Assembly (NCBI RefSeq): GCF_036169555.1
Contig: NZ_CP108032.1
Coordinates: 1,736,001 to 1,800,000 of the forward strand
Length of the DNA stretch: 64,000 bases
Direction: 5' to 3'
DNA from: Streptomyces sp. NBC_00306
Lineage (GTDB): Bacteria > Actinomycetota > Actinomycetes > Streptomycetales > Streptomycetaceae
Under the pieces are notes generated by a model. That model was not told the origin of the DNA, searched no databases, and worked only from the letters and a program-made list of their open reading frames with translations. Positions 46,123-54,517 of this stretch are shown here, piece by piece (position 1 is the stretch's first letter; each line of letters opens with the position of its first letter). The position numbers and the translations under genes were made by a program.

Positions 46123-47571
46123 ATGAACAAGACGATCAGGAACGCCGCCGCCTTCAGTCTGCTGCTGGTGCTCGCCCTGCTGGTGCGGGTCACCTGGGTG
46201 CAGGCGTACGAGGCCAAGGCACTCGCGGACAACGACCACAACCGACGGAAGATCATCGCGCAGTACGCGCAGCCGCTCGGCGACATCATCGTGGCCGGAT
46301 CACCGGTCACCGGTTCCCAGCGGACCGCCGGCAGTGATCTGGCGTACAAACGCACCTACACCGACGGCTCGCTGTACTCGGCCGTCACCGGCTACAGCTC
46401 GCAGGCATACGGAGCCACCCAGCTCGAGGGCATCCACAGCACGATCCTCGACGGCACCGACACCCGGCTGAAGAACCCCGTGGACGCGCTCACCGGCAAG
46501 CAGCAGAAGCCGGGCGACGTACTGACCACGATCGATCCGGCGGTGCAGAAGGCGGCCTCCAAGGCGCTCGGCGACACCAAGGGCGCGGCGGTCGCGATCG
46601 ACCCGAAGACGGGCGCCATCCTCGGGATGGTGAGCACGCCCTCGTACGACCCCTCGTCGATCTCCGGGACGTCGGACTCGGCCGCCTGGAAGAAGCTGCT
46701 CGACGACCCGGACAAGCCCCTGGTCAACCGGGCACTCCGGCAGCCGCTGCCGCCCGGCTCGACGTTCAAGCTGGTCGTCGCCGCTGCCGCGCTGGAGGAC
46801 GGTCTGTACGGCTCGGTGGACGAGAAGACCGAGAGCCCCGACCCGTACACCCTCCCCGGTACGACGACGGTCCTGAAGAACGAGAACGCCTCCGCACCCT
46901 GCGAGAACGCCACCCTCCGCACGGCGCTCCAGTACTCCTGCAACAACGTCTTCGCCAAGCTGGCCGCGGACCTGGGCGAGGACAAGGTCCGGGAGACGGC
47001 GGAGAAGTTCGGCTTCAACGACAAGCAGAGGGACGTCCCGGTGCGGGCCTACCCGAGCGTCTACCCGAGCGGTATGGACAAGGCGCAGACGGCGCTGTCG
47101 GGCATCGGCCAGTTCGACGTGACGGCGACCCCGCTGCAGATGGCCATGGTCTCGGCCGCGATCGCCAACGGCGGGGTCATGGAGTCCCCGCACATGGTCT
47201 CGAAGACCGTGGACGGCGACGGCAACACCCTGGACTCGTACGAGGACGGCTCGTCGGACCGGATCGTCTCGGAGTCGGTCGCCGAGGAGCTGCGCAGCGC
47301 GATGGTGACGGTCGTGGACGAGGGCACCGGCACCAACGCGCGGATCGACGGCGCCGAGGTCGGCGGCAAGACGGGCACGGCGCAGCACGGTGAGAACAAC
47401 AGCAAGACGCCGTACGCGTGGTTCACCTCGTACGCCAAGAGCTCCGACAGCGGGAAGGAGGTCGCGGTGGCGGTCCTCATCGAGGACTCGGGCGCGGCCC
47501 GCTCGGAGGTCAGCGGCAACGGCCTGGCGGCGCCGATCGCACAGAAGATGATGAAGGCGGCGCTGAGGTAG
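46123..47571 (+). CDS. Penicillin-binding protein (class B transpeptidase, PbpA-like)
   Basis: 482 residues. N-terminal membrane anchor MNKTIRNAAAFSLLLVLALLVRVTW, a dimerisation domain, and a transpeptidase domain with the SxxK nucleophile STFK (in LPPGSTFKLVVAAAAL), SCN (in LQYSCNNVFAKLA) and KTG (in VGGKTGTAQHG). It cross-links peptidoglycan outside the membrane. The ATG at 46123 gives the standard N-terminus; an in-frame TTG at 46114 is less likely. It follows the response regulator by 131 bp with no FtsW/RodA gene nearby, unlike the pbpA locus near the origin, so it may be a paralogue. Confidence 0.92.
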   Translation: MNKTIRNAAAFSLLLVLALLVRVTWVQAYEAKALADNDHNRRKIIAQYAQPLGDIIVAGSPVTGSQRTAGSDLAYKRTYTDGSLYSAVTGYSSQAYGATQLEGIHSTILDGTDTRLKNPVDALTGKQQKPGDVLTTIDPAVQKAASKALGDTKGAAVAIDPKTGAILGMVSTPSYDPSSISGTSDSAAWKKLLDDPDKPLVNRALRQPLPPGSTFKLVVAAAALEDGLYGSVDEKTESPDPYTLPGTTTVLKNENASAPCENATLRTALQYSCNNVFAKLAADLGEDKVRETAEKFGFNDKQRDVPVRAYPSVYPSGMDKAQTALSGIGQFDVTATPLQMAMVSAAIANGGVMESPHMVSKTVDGDGNTLDSYEDGSSDRIVSESVAEELRSAMVTVVDEGTGTNARIDGAEVGGKTGTAQHGENNSKTPYAWFTSYAKSSDSGKEVAVAVLIEDSGAARSEVSGNGLAAPIAQKMMKAALR

Positions 47572-47582
47572 CGGTGTCGGCA

Positions 47583-47612
47583 CGGGGCCGCCGGACATCG
47601 CCGGCGGCCCCG
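47583..47612 (+). terminator. Terminator of the penicillin-binding protein gene
   Basis: A 12-bp perfect stem (CGGGGCCGCCGG at 47583-47594, CCGGCGGCCCCG at 47601-47612) with a 6-nt loop, 11 bp past the stop, followed by TTGAT. Confidence 0.85.
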
Positions 47613-47644
47613 TTGATCAGCCGCGTGATCGGCCGGACCTCCAT

Positions 47645-47699
47645 GCCGCGAGCGGCACTAGTGCCTCGACAGGGCAAAGCTTGCCGCGAGCCGCACTAG
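47645..47699. repeat. Short direct repeat with CTAG ends, possible element scar
   Basis: GCCGCGAGCGGCACTAG at 47645-47661 recurs as GCCGCGAGCCGCACTAG at 47683-47699 (16 of 17 identical), 38 bp apart. Between them are the palindrome GGCACTAGTGCC (47654-47665) and the dyad GGCAA-AGC-TTGCC (47673-47685). It could be a remnant of a small mobile element; the second copy overlaps the lectin stop codon region. Confidence 0.5.
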
Positions 47700-48211
47700 A
47701 CGAGCCACCAGCCCTGGTTGGAGCCCCCGTTGCGCTCCCACATGATGAGCTGCGTGCCCCAGACGCCGGTGCCTCCCGGAACGTCGATCACGTGGCCGGA
47801 GGGGTCGTTCACAATGGGGTTGGCGCCCGTGCCTCCGCTGAAGACCTGGTTCCACTTGCTGTTGCAGTGCCACAGGATCAGCTTGGCGCCCGGGCGGGTG
47901 TCGTCGTGCCGGTCCAGGCACAGACCGTTCGCGGAGTTGACGATCGTCTGTCGCCCCCGGGAGTCGGTGCTCGTGTACCAGCGCTGGTTCGCGCCTCCGT
48001 TGCACTCCCACTGGATCACCGCGGCACCGGGCCCCGCGGCACCGCTGCCGTCCATGCAGAGCCGGGTGGCGGCGTTCATGAGCCGTCCGCTGAAGGTGAC
48101 CGCGGACGCCGGCTGCCCGGTCACGAGGCTGCCGCCGATCAGCGCCAGGGTTGCGGCGGCCACCGCTGTCGTGCGTCTGACCGCCTTCTTCGATGTGAAC
48201 CTTGCCGTCAT
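47696..48211 (-). CDS. Secreted ricin-type beta-trefoil lectin domain protein
   Basis: 171 residues. Signal peptide MTARFTSKKAVRRTTAVAAATLALIGG, cleaved after QPASA. The mature protein is a single RICIN domain of three trefoil repeats with paired Cys and QxW: NAATRLCMDGSG ... WECNGGANQRW; NSANGLCLDRHDD ... WHCNSKWNQVF; DPSGHVIDVPGG ... WERNGGSNQGW. The third repeat lacks the Cys pair. It likely binds a polysaccharide; there is no catalytic domain. GGGGGG precedes the ATG at 48211. Confidence 0.9.
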   Translation of the reverse strand: MTARFTSKKAVRRTTAVAAATLALIGGSLVTGQPASAVTFSGRLMNAATRLCMDGSGAAGPGAAVIQWECNGGANQRWYTSTDSRGRQTIVNSANGLCLDRHDDTRPGAKLILWHCNSKWNQVFSGGTGANPIVNDPSGHVIDVPGGTGVWGTQLIMWERNGGSNQGWWLV

Positions 48212-48399
48212 GTTTCCCCCCAAGAGACAGCCGTGTCCCCCCAGGACACGGCAGTGGTCAAGATCAATGATAACTGCGCGTCAGGAGACGGCACACAGCG
48301 CCATGATCACGCGGTGCGCGACGGCCCGGGCCCGGCGAGGACGTGCCGTCCTGACATCCGGCCGGCCGATGCCGTCCTTCGCGAGGAACGCTGTCCGGC

Positions 48400-48852
48400 T
48401 CACAGCAGCGCCCTCAGGTTCTCCACGCTGCGGTTGCCCTCCCGGCGTACCCCCACGGGGATCAACGCGGCGCGGGACGGCAGCCGTACGCCCCCGGTGA
48501 ACGCGACCCGGGTGCCCCCGCCTTCGGGGGTCGCCGCGACGCCGATCAGCAGGAAGCGGCTCTGCAGCCAGCACCAGCCCGGTCGTTGCACACCGCGCAG
48601 CCGGGCCCGCATGCCGTACCTGCTGCGGGCCTGCGCCTCGAGGTGTTCCCCCTGTCGGCTCACGACGCGCAGCCGCTCCATGTCCGTCACGACCTGGCCG
48701 AATCCGCCCTCCAGGTCGCCCAGCAGGGACCAGACCCGCTCGAAGGGTGCGTCGACGTACGCCTCGGTCACCGCGGCGCCGCGGACGCCGGCGGCCAGGG
48801 CATGCAGGCGGCGTACGGAGTCGAGGTCGGTGGTCGGCCAGCGTTCGTTCAT
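48400..48852 (-). CDS. SRPBCC (START/Bet v1-like) family protein
   Basis: 150 residues: VTEAYVDAPFERVWSLLGDLEGGFGQVV is the first strand and helix of a helix-grip fold, then QARSRYGMRARLRGVQRPGWCWLQSRF and EGGGTRVAFTGGVRLP, with a C-terminal helix. Such proteins bind hydrophobic ligands. The ATG at 48852 overlaps the stop of the sigma-factor gene (ATGA), which suggests joint expression and possibly a role in its regulation. Confidence 0.82.
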   Translation of the reverse strand: MNERWPTTDLDSVRRLHALAAGVRGAAVTEAYVDAPFERVWSLLGDLEGGFGQVVTDMERLRVVSRQGEHLEAQARSRYGMRARLRGVQRPGWCWLQSRFLLIGVAATPEGGGTRVAFTGGVRLPSRAALIPVGVRREGNRSVENLRALL

Positions 48853-49361
48853 GACGTCCACGCCTTCCGGAAGGTGTCGCGGGCCCGGTGCAGCCGCGAT
48901 TTGACGGTGCCCGTGCGCACACCGAGCAGGGCCGCGGCGGTGCGCTCGTCCAGGCCCTCCACGTCACGCAGCATCAGCACCGCGCGGTGTTCCGGGGAGA
49001 GCCGGTCCAGTACGTCCCTGATGTCGGCGGAGAGTTGGGGGTCGCCGCGGGCCGGGAGCGCGCTGAGATCGGCCGGTACGGTGCGGGCCGAGCGGTGGGC
49101 GGTGCGGACCGCCTCGCGCACGGCGATCGTCCGGACCCACCCGTGCAGGGCGGCCGGGTCTTTCAGGGTGCGCAGCGACCGGAAGACCGCCACCAGGGCC
49201 TCCTGCGCCGCGTCCGCTCCCTGGTCCAGGGCGATGGGCGCGCAGACGCGGCCCACGTACGGCGCGAGGAGGTCCAGGAGTTCGGCCATGGCGAGCGTGT
49301 CTCCGCGCTGGGCGGCTCGCACGAGCCGGGCCGTCAGATCGTCCGGTCGCTCAACGGGCAC
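48849..49361 (-). CDS. RNA polymerase sigma factor, sigma-70/ECF-like
   Basis: 170 residues. Region 2 is at about 10-75: ADAAQEALVAVFRSLRTLKDPAALHGWVRTIAVREAVR. Region 4 is at about 110-165: LDRLSPEHRAVLMLRDVEGLDERTAAALLG, then VRTGTVKSRLHRARDTFRKAW. The core-binding DxxQEx motif appears as GADAAQEALVAVF. GTG at 49361 overlaps the end of the DUF3995 gene by 11 bp. No anti-sigma gene is adjacent; instead an SRPBCC gene follows. Confidence 0.9.
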   Translation of the reverse strand: MPVERPDDLTARLVRAAQRGDTLAMAELLDLLAPYVGRVCAPIALDQGADAAQEALVAVFRSLRTLKDPAALHGWVRTIAVREAVRTAHRSARTVPADLSALPARGDPQLSADIRDVLDRLSPEHRAVLMLRDVEGLDERTAAALLGVRTGTVKSRLHRARDTFRKAWTS

Positions 49362-49806
49362 GGGCCGCGTCCTTCCACCACGCCACGCGCAGGGCGGCGC
49401 ATGCCAGGAGGGCGCACAGGGGGGTGTAGAGCACAAGGTTGAGCCGGTGGAAGGCGGTGCCGGTCTCCTCGGCGAACAGCCAGTAGATCCCCGCGAGGGC
49501 GCGCAGCGAGAGGCCCGCGGCCACGGCCAGGGTGCAAAGACGGAGGACCCGGTGGCCGGGGCGGCGGGAGTGGGCGCCGACGAGGGCGGCCGCGGCGAGG
49601 AGGAGGGCGACGAGAGGGAGCAGGACCGGCGGTGTGAACGGCACGTCCCTGCCGAGAACCGCTCGGGACAGGCTCCCTTCGTCGGCCGCCGGCCAGGTCG
49701 CGCCCGTCGCCCAGTACAGGTGGAGCAGGGCGTCCGCGGTGAGCACCGAGACGACGAGCACGGCTGCGCGGGTGGGCGGAACGGTGGTGCTGAGCCGGTA
49801 CGACAT
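49351..49806 (-). CDS. DUF3995-type membrane protein
   Basis: 151 residues with four hydrophobic helices: TRAAVLVVSVLTADALLHLYWA, PPVLLPLVALLLAAAALVG, LCTLAVAAGLSLRALAGIYW and LVLYTPLCALLACAALRVAWW. The HLYWATGATWP and early GxxxxFHRLNLVLYTPLCALL features match DUF3995. GGAGG precedes the ATG at 49806. First gene of a coupled trio with the sigma factor and SRPBCC; it could serve as a membrane regulator of the sigma factor, without direct evidence. Confidence 0.83.
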   Translation of the reverse strand: MSYRLSTTVPPTRAAVLVVSVLTADALLHLYWATGATWPAADEGSLSRAVLGRDVPFTPPVLLPLVALLLAAAALVGAHSRRPGHRVLRLCTLAVAAGLSLRALAGIYWLFAEETGTAFHRLNLVLYTPLCALLACAALRVAWWKDAARAR

Positions 49807-49917
49807 GGGTCCTCCTGCGGCGACTCGGGAATCCGTCACCCTCCAGAGGAGCCGTCCGCGCGAAACGTTCCGTCGGGTGGGCGCATTCTTTCCCGAGCGC
49901 GCCCACCCGGACAAAGC

Positions 49918-51324
49918 TCAGGAAACTCCGAGGAGTTGCTCGATCGGGTCGATGGCGAAGTACACCGCGAACAGCGCCGCCGTGCCCCACAGCAGCCAGT
50001 GCACCTCGCGTGCCTTGCCGAGCACCGCCTTGATGACGACGTAGGCGATGAAGCCCGCGCCGATGCCGTTGGTGATGGAGTACGTGAACGGCATGACCGC
50101 GATCGTCAGGAACGCGGGGATGGCGATCTCGTACCGCTCCCAGTCGATGTGCCGTACCTGGGCCATCAGCAGGAAGCCGACGGCGACCAGCGCCGGGGCG
50201 GCCGCCTGGGCGGGGACGACGGTCAGCAGCGGGGTGAGGAAGAGCGCCAGTCCGAAGAGGGCACCGGTGACCACGGAGGCGAGCCCGGTACGGGCGCCCT
50301 CGCCCACGCCGGCGGCCGACTCGATGTACGAGGTGTTGGAGGAGGCGGAGGCGGCCCCGCCTGCCGCAGCCGCGGCGCCGTCGATCAGCAGGACCCGGCC
50401 GAGGTTCGGGACCTTGCCGTCCTCGTCCAGCAGGCCCGCCTCGCTGGAGATGCCGACGACGGTGCCCATGGTGTCGAAGAAGTCGCTGAGGATCAGGGTG
50501 AAGACCAGCAGCACCAGCGTGATGACGCCGATCTGCTCGAACGCGCCGAAGAGGCTGAAGGCGCCGACGAGCCCGAAGTCGGGCGCGGCCACGACGTCGT
50601 CGGGCACGGCCGGCACGGTCAGGCCCCAGGCGAGCCGGTCGACGGTGGCGAGTTCGTTGATGACGATCGCGAGGACGGTCGTCACGACGATGGAAATGAG
50701 GATCGCGCCCTTCACCTTGCGCGCCATCAGCGCGACGGTGAGCAGCACCCCGACGCAGAAGACCAGCACGGGCCAGCCGGAGAGCTGACCGCTGCCGCCG
50801 AGCTGCACCGGCACGGTGCTCTCGTCGCCGGGGATGCGGGTGACGAACCCGGCGTCGACGAACCCGATGAAGGCGATGAAGAGCCCGATGCCCACGCTGA
50901 TCGCCTGCTTCAGCGACGAGGGGATGGCGTGCATGATCGCCTCGCGCAGTCCGGTGACGACCAGGACGCAGATGAGGATGCCTTCGAGCACCACCAGACC
51001 CATCGCGTCGGGCCAGCTCATCAGCGGGGCTATCTGGAAGGCGACGACGGCGTTGAGCCCGAGTCCGGCGGCCACGGCGAGCGGGAGATTCCCGCCGAGG
51101 CCCATGATCGCGGTCATCACGGCCGCCACCAGCGCGGTGGACGTGGCCAGTTCGGCCGCGGAGAGCTGGTGGCCGAACTTGTCCTCGGCGCTGCCGAGGA
51201 TGATCGGGTTGAGCACGAGGATGTAGGCCATCGTGAAGAAGGTGGCGAAGCCGCCACGGATCTCCCGCGCATAGGTCGAGCCCCGTGCGCTGATGCGGAA
51301 GTACTGGTCGACCTGTGCGGACAT
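49918..51324 (-). CDS. NCS2 family purine permease (AzgA-like)
   Basis: 468 residues, about 12-14 membrane helices. Family motifs: GGFATFFTMAYILVLNPIILGSA near the start, MTAIMGLGGNLPLAVAAGLGLNAVVAFQIA, TLILSDFFDTMGTVVGISSEAGLLDEDG and ASSNTSYIESAAGVGEGARTGLASVV. These place it in the AzgA/YjcD adenine-guanine-hypoxanthine H+ symporters of NCS2. Monocistronic; the S37 peptidase gene ends 71 bp further on in the same direction. Confidence 0.93.
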   Translation of the reverse strand: MSAQVDQYFRISARGSTYAREIRGGFATFFTMAYILVLNPIILGSAEDKFGHQLSAAELATSTALVAAVMTAIMGLGGNLPLAVAAGLGLNAVVAFQIAPLMSWPDAMGLVVLEGILICVLVVTGLREAIMHAIPSSLKQAISVGIGLFIAFIGFVDAGFVTRIPGDESTVPVQLGGSGQLSGWPVLVFCVGVLLTVALMARKVKGAILISIVVTTVLAIVINELATVDRLAWGLTVPAVPDDVVAAPDFGLVGAFSLFGAFEQIGVITLVLLVFTLILSDFFDTMGTVVGISSEAGLLDEDGKVPNLGRVLLIDGAAAAAGGAASASSNTSYIESAAGVGEGARTGLASVVTGALFGLALFLTPLLTVVPAQAAAPALVAVGFLLMAQVRHIDWERYEIAIPAFLTIAVMPFTYSITNGIGAGFIAYVVIKAVLGKAREVHWLLWGTAALFAVYFAIDPIEQLLGVS

Positions 51325-51394
51325 GGCTCTCCTCGGGGACGGTCCGGCCGGTGAAGACAGCTGGGATTGTGCCCCTCGGGCGAGCGTTTTCAGG

Positions 51395-52762
51395 TCAACG
51401 GTGTGTAACGTCCGCCCACCGCTTGAGCGTCGCGACCGCGGCCGCTTCCTGGTCCGCGGGCAGATCCGTGAGCTGTGCCGCGTGGTTGGTGCCGGGAGCC
51501 ACGAAGCGGTACGAGTCGTGGCGGCTCGGCGTGAACTGCTCGGCGCTCCAGGGGTCGTTCTCCCCGTAGACGAACATCATCCGCCGGCCGCTGGTCCGCA
51601 CCCACCGGTCCACGTCCGCCATGGGCCCGTTGTCGTACGCGCCGCGCATCGCGGCCGGGAGCACCGAGTCGGGCCGGTAGAGCCCGGGGTGGCGGCGGAC
51701 CCCGCGCAGATGCGGGAACGCCAGGTCCGCCCAGCCGAGTTGGGTGGCTGCCTGCCGGTAGTAGGGGCCCGTGCCGTTGGTGCCGAGGTTCTCGTCCTTG
51801 TAGACGTGCAGGCCGTGCTTCGTCGACCAGTCGTAGAGCTCGTCGTCGTCGGCGGTCCGCGCGTCGGGGACGTCCGGGCAGTCCGCGGCGCTGCCGCCCT
51901 GCCAGAAGTTCCAGACCTGGTCGAGCACGGCGAACTCGTAGGCGCGGTCCGTGGTGCCGAGGGTCTCCTCGAAGGTGTCGCCGTTCTTCCGGGCGTCCGC
52001 CTCGAACATCGGCAGCAGCCGCTCGCGCCGGACCAGCAACTCGCGCTGCACGGCGTCGAGTGCGTGGCGGCACTCGGCCGTGCCGACGGTCGCGAAGAAG
52101 CGGTCGTAGGCACTGTCGTCCGCGTTGTCGGCGTCGTTCGGTGCGACGAAGGCGACGACGGCGTCGAGATCGCCGGGGTAGTACCGCTCGTGATAGGTCG
52201 CCGTCATACCGCCTTTGCTCGCTCCGGTACCCAGCCACCGGCCGCGTTCGATGACGCGCAGCGCCTGCGTCACCCGGTGCTCGTCGCTCGCCTCCTGCCA
52301 GACGGTGAGCTTGGACCAGTCGTCCCCGGCCGCGCCCGCGGGCCGAGAGGGGCCGAAGTAGCGGTGTTCCACGGACACCTGATTGGCGTCGAGCACCGTG
52401 GTGACCTGGGCGGTGCCGGAGGCCAGGGTGTAGCCGCCGGTGTGCAGCACCGTGGGCCGGTCGGTCGCCTTGTGCCAGAGGGTGAGCCGCTGGGTGAAGC
52501 TGCCCCGCCCGGGCCGGCGGTGGTCGACGGGCTGGGCGTAGGTGAGCGCGTAGTGCGGGTGACCCTGCTTCTCGCCCACCGCGACGACCGTCATGCCGGG
52601 GATGCGCTCCAGCTGCCCGCGGATGTCTTCGGAGTCGGCCCGCGCGCTCGCCTCCCCGGTGAACTGCATCGTGACCAGGGTCAGTACGGCGCCCAGCAGT
52701 GCGGCGAGCCTCGTGGAACGCAACGGCGGTACCCCTTGAGTACGACGGCGGGCAGGCCGCAT
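51395..52762 (-). CDS. Secreted S37 family (PS-10-type) serine peptidase / aminopeptidase
   Basis: 455 residues from the ATG at 52762. The signal peptide core is LRSTRLAALLGAVLTLVTMQF, cleaved around EASARA. The nucleophile elbow GTGASKGGMTATYHERYYPGDLDAVVAFVAPND is characteristic of Streptomyces S37 peptidases (Ser in G-A-S-K-G-G). The acid and His are in GENDPWSAEQF and APGTNHAAQLTDLP. It is exported and probably removes N-terminal tri- or dipeptides. A TTG at 52723, giving LRSTRLAAL and preceded by AAGGGG at eight bases, is an attractive alternative start, since the ATG has no ribosome binding site. Confidence 0.88.
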   Translation of the reverse strand: MRPARRRTQGVPPLRSTRLAALLGAVLTLVTMQFTGEASARADSEDIRGQLERIPGMTVVAVGEKQGHPHYALTYAQPVDHRRPGRGSFTQRLTLWHKATDRPTVLHTGGYTLASGTAQVTTVLDANQVSVEHRYFGPSRPAGAAGDDWSKLTVWQEASDEHRVTQALRVIERGRWLGTGASKGGMTATYHERYYPGDLDAVVAFVAPNDADNADDSAYDRFFATVGTAECRHALDAVQRELLVRRERLLPMFEADARKNGDTFEETLGTTDRAYEFAVLDQVWNFWQGGSAADCPDVPDARTADDDELYDWSTKHGLHVYKDENLGTNGTGPYYRQAATQLGWADLAFPHLRGVRRHPGLYRPDSVLPAAMRGAYDNGPMADVDRWVRTSGRRMMFVYGENDPWSAEQFTPSRHDSYRFVAPGTNHAAQLTDLPADQEAAAVATLKRWADVTHR

Positions 52763-52792
52763 CGTACGACGGACGCCCGCCGGGCCCGCGGC

Positions 52793-54517
52793 TCAACCCG
52801 CGTACGGGTCCGGGTTCCTGCCCGGCCGGGCGAGGAAGGCGAAGTCGCAGCCGGTGTCGGCCTGCGTGATCTGCTCGCCGTAGAGCGCGCCGTACCCCCG
52901 TTCGTACCGCTCGGGCGGTGGTGTCCAGGCCGCCCGCCGCTCGGCGAGCTCCGCGTCCGGCACCTCCAGCCGCAGTGTCCGGGCCGCGACGTCCAGGGTG
53001 ATCGGGTCGCCGCTGCGGACCAGTGCCAGCGGGCCCCCGATGTGCGATTCGGGGGCGATGTGGAGGACGCAGGTGCCGTAACTCGTGCCGCTCATCCGGG
53101 CGTCGGAGATCCGGACCATGTCGCGTACGCCCTGCCGGAGCAGATGGCCGGGCAGCGGCAGCATGCCGTACTCGGGCATGCCGGGGCCGCCTCGGGGGCC
53201 CGCGCCCTGGAGCACGAGCACATGGTCGGCGGTGATACCGAGCGCCGGATCGTCGATGGTGCGCTGCATGGTCCGATAGTCGGGGAAGACGACGGCGGGG
53301 CCGGTGTGCCTCAGCAGCCGGGGATCGGCGGCGATGTGCTTGATGACGGCGCCGTCGGGGCAGAGGTTGCCGCGCAGCACCGCGACCCCGCCCTCGTCGG
53401 CCAGCGGCTTGTCCCGTGGGCGGATGACGTCGGGGTTGTGGACGAGCGCCCCGGCGAGCTGTTCGCGCAGGGTGGGGTGAGCCACGGTGGGCCGGTCCAG
53501 ATGCAGGACGTCGGTGAGCCGGGTGAGGAAGGCGGGGAGTCCGCCCGCGAAGTGGAAGTCCTCCATCAGATACCGGCCGCCGGGGCGGACGTTCGCCAGC
53601 ACCGGGACCGTGCGGGCGATGCGGTCGAAGTCGTCGAGGGTGAGCGCAACACCGGAGCGGCCGGCCATCGCGATCAGATGGATGACGGCGTTGGTGGAGC
53701 CGCCGAGCGCGAGCACGGTGGCGACGGCGTCCTCGTAGGCCTCGCGGGTGAGGATGCGCGACAGCCTGAGGTCCTGGCGTACGAGGTCGACGATCCGGCG
53801 GCCGGACGCGGCGGCCATCCGCTCGTGCCCGGAGTCGACGGCCGGGACGGACGAGGCACCGGGGACGGTCACGCCGAGGGCCTCGGCGGCGGCGGTCAGC
53901 GTGGAGGCGGTGCCCATGGTCATACAGGTTCCGGGCGAACGGGCCAGACCGTTCTCCAGCTCGGCCAGTTCGGCGTCACCGATCAGCCCGGCGCGCCTGT
54001 CGTCCCAGTACTTCCACATGTCCGTGCCGGAGCCGAGCACTTCGTTGCGCCAGTGGCCCGGGAGCATGGGCCCGGCGGGGACGAAGACGGCGGGCAGATC
54101 GGCGCTGGCCGCGCCCATCAGCAGGGCGGGTGTGGACTTGTCGCAGCCGCCCATCAGCACCGCGCCGTCGACGGGATAGGAGCGCAGCAGCTCCTCCGTC
54201 TCCATCGCCAGCAGGTTGCGGTAGAGCATGGGGGTGGGCTTCTGGAAGGTCTCGGAGAGTGTGGAGACCGGGAATTCGAGCGGGAAGCCGCCGGCCTGCC
54301 AGACCCCGCGCTTGACGGCCTGGGCGCGGTCGCGCAGATGGACGTGGCAGGGGTTGATGTCGGACCAGGTGTTGAGGACCGCGATGACCGGCTTGCCGAG
54401 GTGTTCCTCGGGGAGGTAGCCGAGCTGGCGGGTACGGGCGCGGTGGCTGAACGAGCGCAGCCCCTTTGTGCCGTACCACTGGTGGCTGCGCAGCTGTTCG
54501 GGACTGCGGTCGGTCAT
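52793..54517 (-). CDS. IlvD/Edd family sugar-acid dehydratase (L-arabonate dehydratase-like)
   Basis: 574 residues. Fe-S and Mg motifs: WSDINPCHVHLRDRAQAVKRGVW, LMGGCDKSTPALLMGAASAD, SPGTCMTMGTASTL (three Cys that hold the cluster), and HLIAMAGRSG with GGSTNAVIH. The start RSPEQLRSHQWYGTKGLRSFSHRARTRQLGY differs from branched-chain IlvD and matches the aldonate dehydratase group (L-arabinonate, D-xylonate, galactonate). It removes water to give a 2-keto-3-deoxy acid. Coupled by ATGA to the DapA-family gene upstream, whose enzyme would use that product. Confidence 0.88.
   Translation of the reverse strand: MTDRSPEQLRSHQWYGTKGLRSFSHRARTRQLGYLPEEHLGKPVIAVLNTWSDINPCHVHLRDRAQAVKRGVWQAGGFPLEFPVSTLSETFQKPTPMLYRNLLAMETEELLRSYPVDGAVLMGGCDKSTPALLMGAASADLPAVFVPAGPMLPGHWRNEVLGSGTDMWKYWDDRRAGLIGDAELAELENGLARSPGTCMTMGTASTLTAAAEALGVTVPGASSVPAVDSGHERMAAASGRRIVDLVRQDLRLSRILTREAYEDAVATVLALGGSTNAVIHLIAMAGRSGVALTLDDFDRIARTVPVLANVRPGGRYLMEDFHFAGGLPAFLTRLTDVLHLDRPTVAHPTLREQLAGALVHNPDVIRPRDKPLADEGGVAVLRGNLCPDGAVIKHIAADPRLLRHTGPAVVFPDYRTMQRTIDDPALGITADHVLVLQGAGPRGGPGMPEYGMLPLPGHLLRQGVRDMVRISDARMSGTSYGTCVLHIAPESHIGGPLALVRSGDPITLDVAARTLRLEVPDAELAERRAAWTPPPERYERGYGALYGEQITQADTGCDFAFLARPGRNPDPYAG

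Noticed and set aside
48852..48861. GTG at 48861 as start of the SRPBCC gene.
   Set aside because: The ATG at 48852 overlaps the sigma-factor stop in the common ATGA form and loses no conserved sequence.
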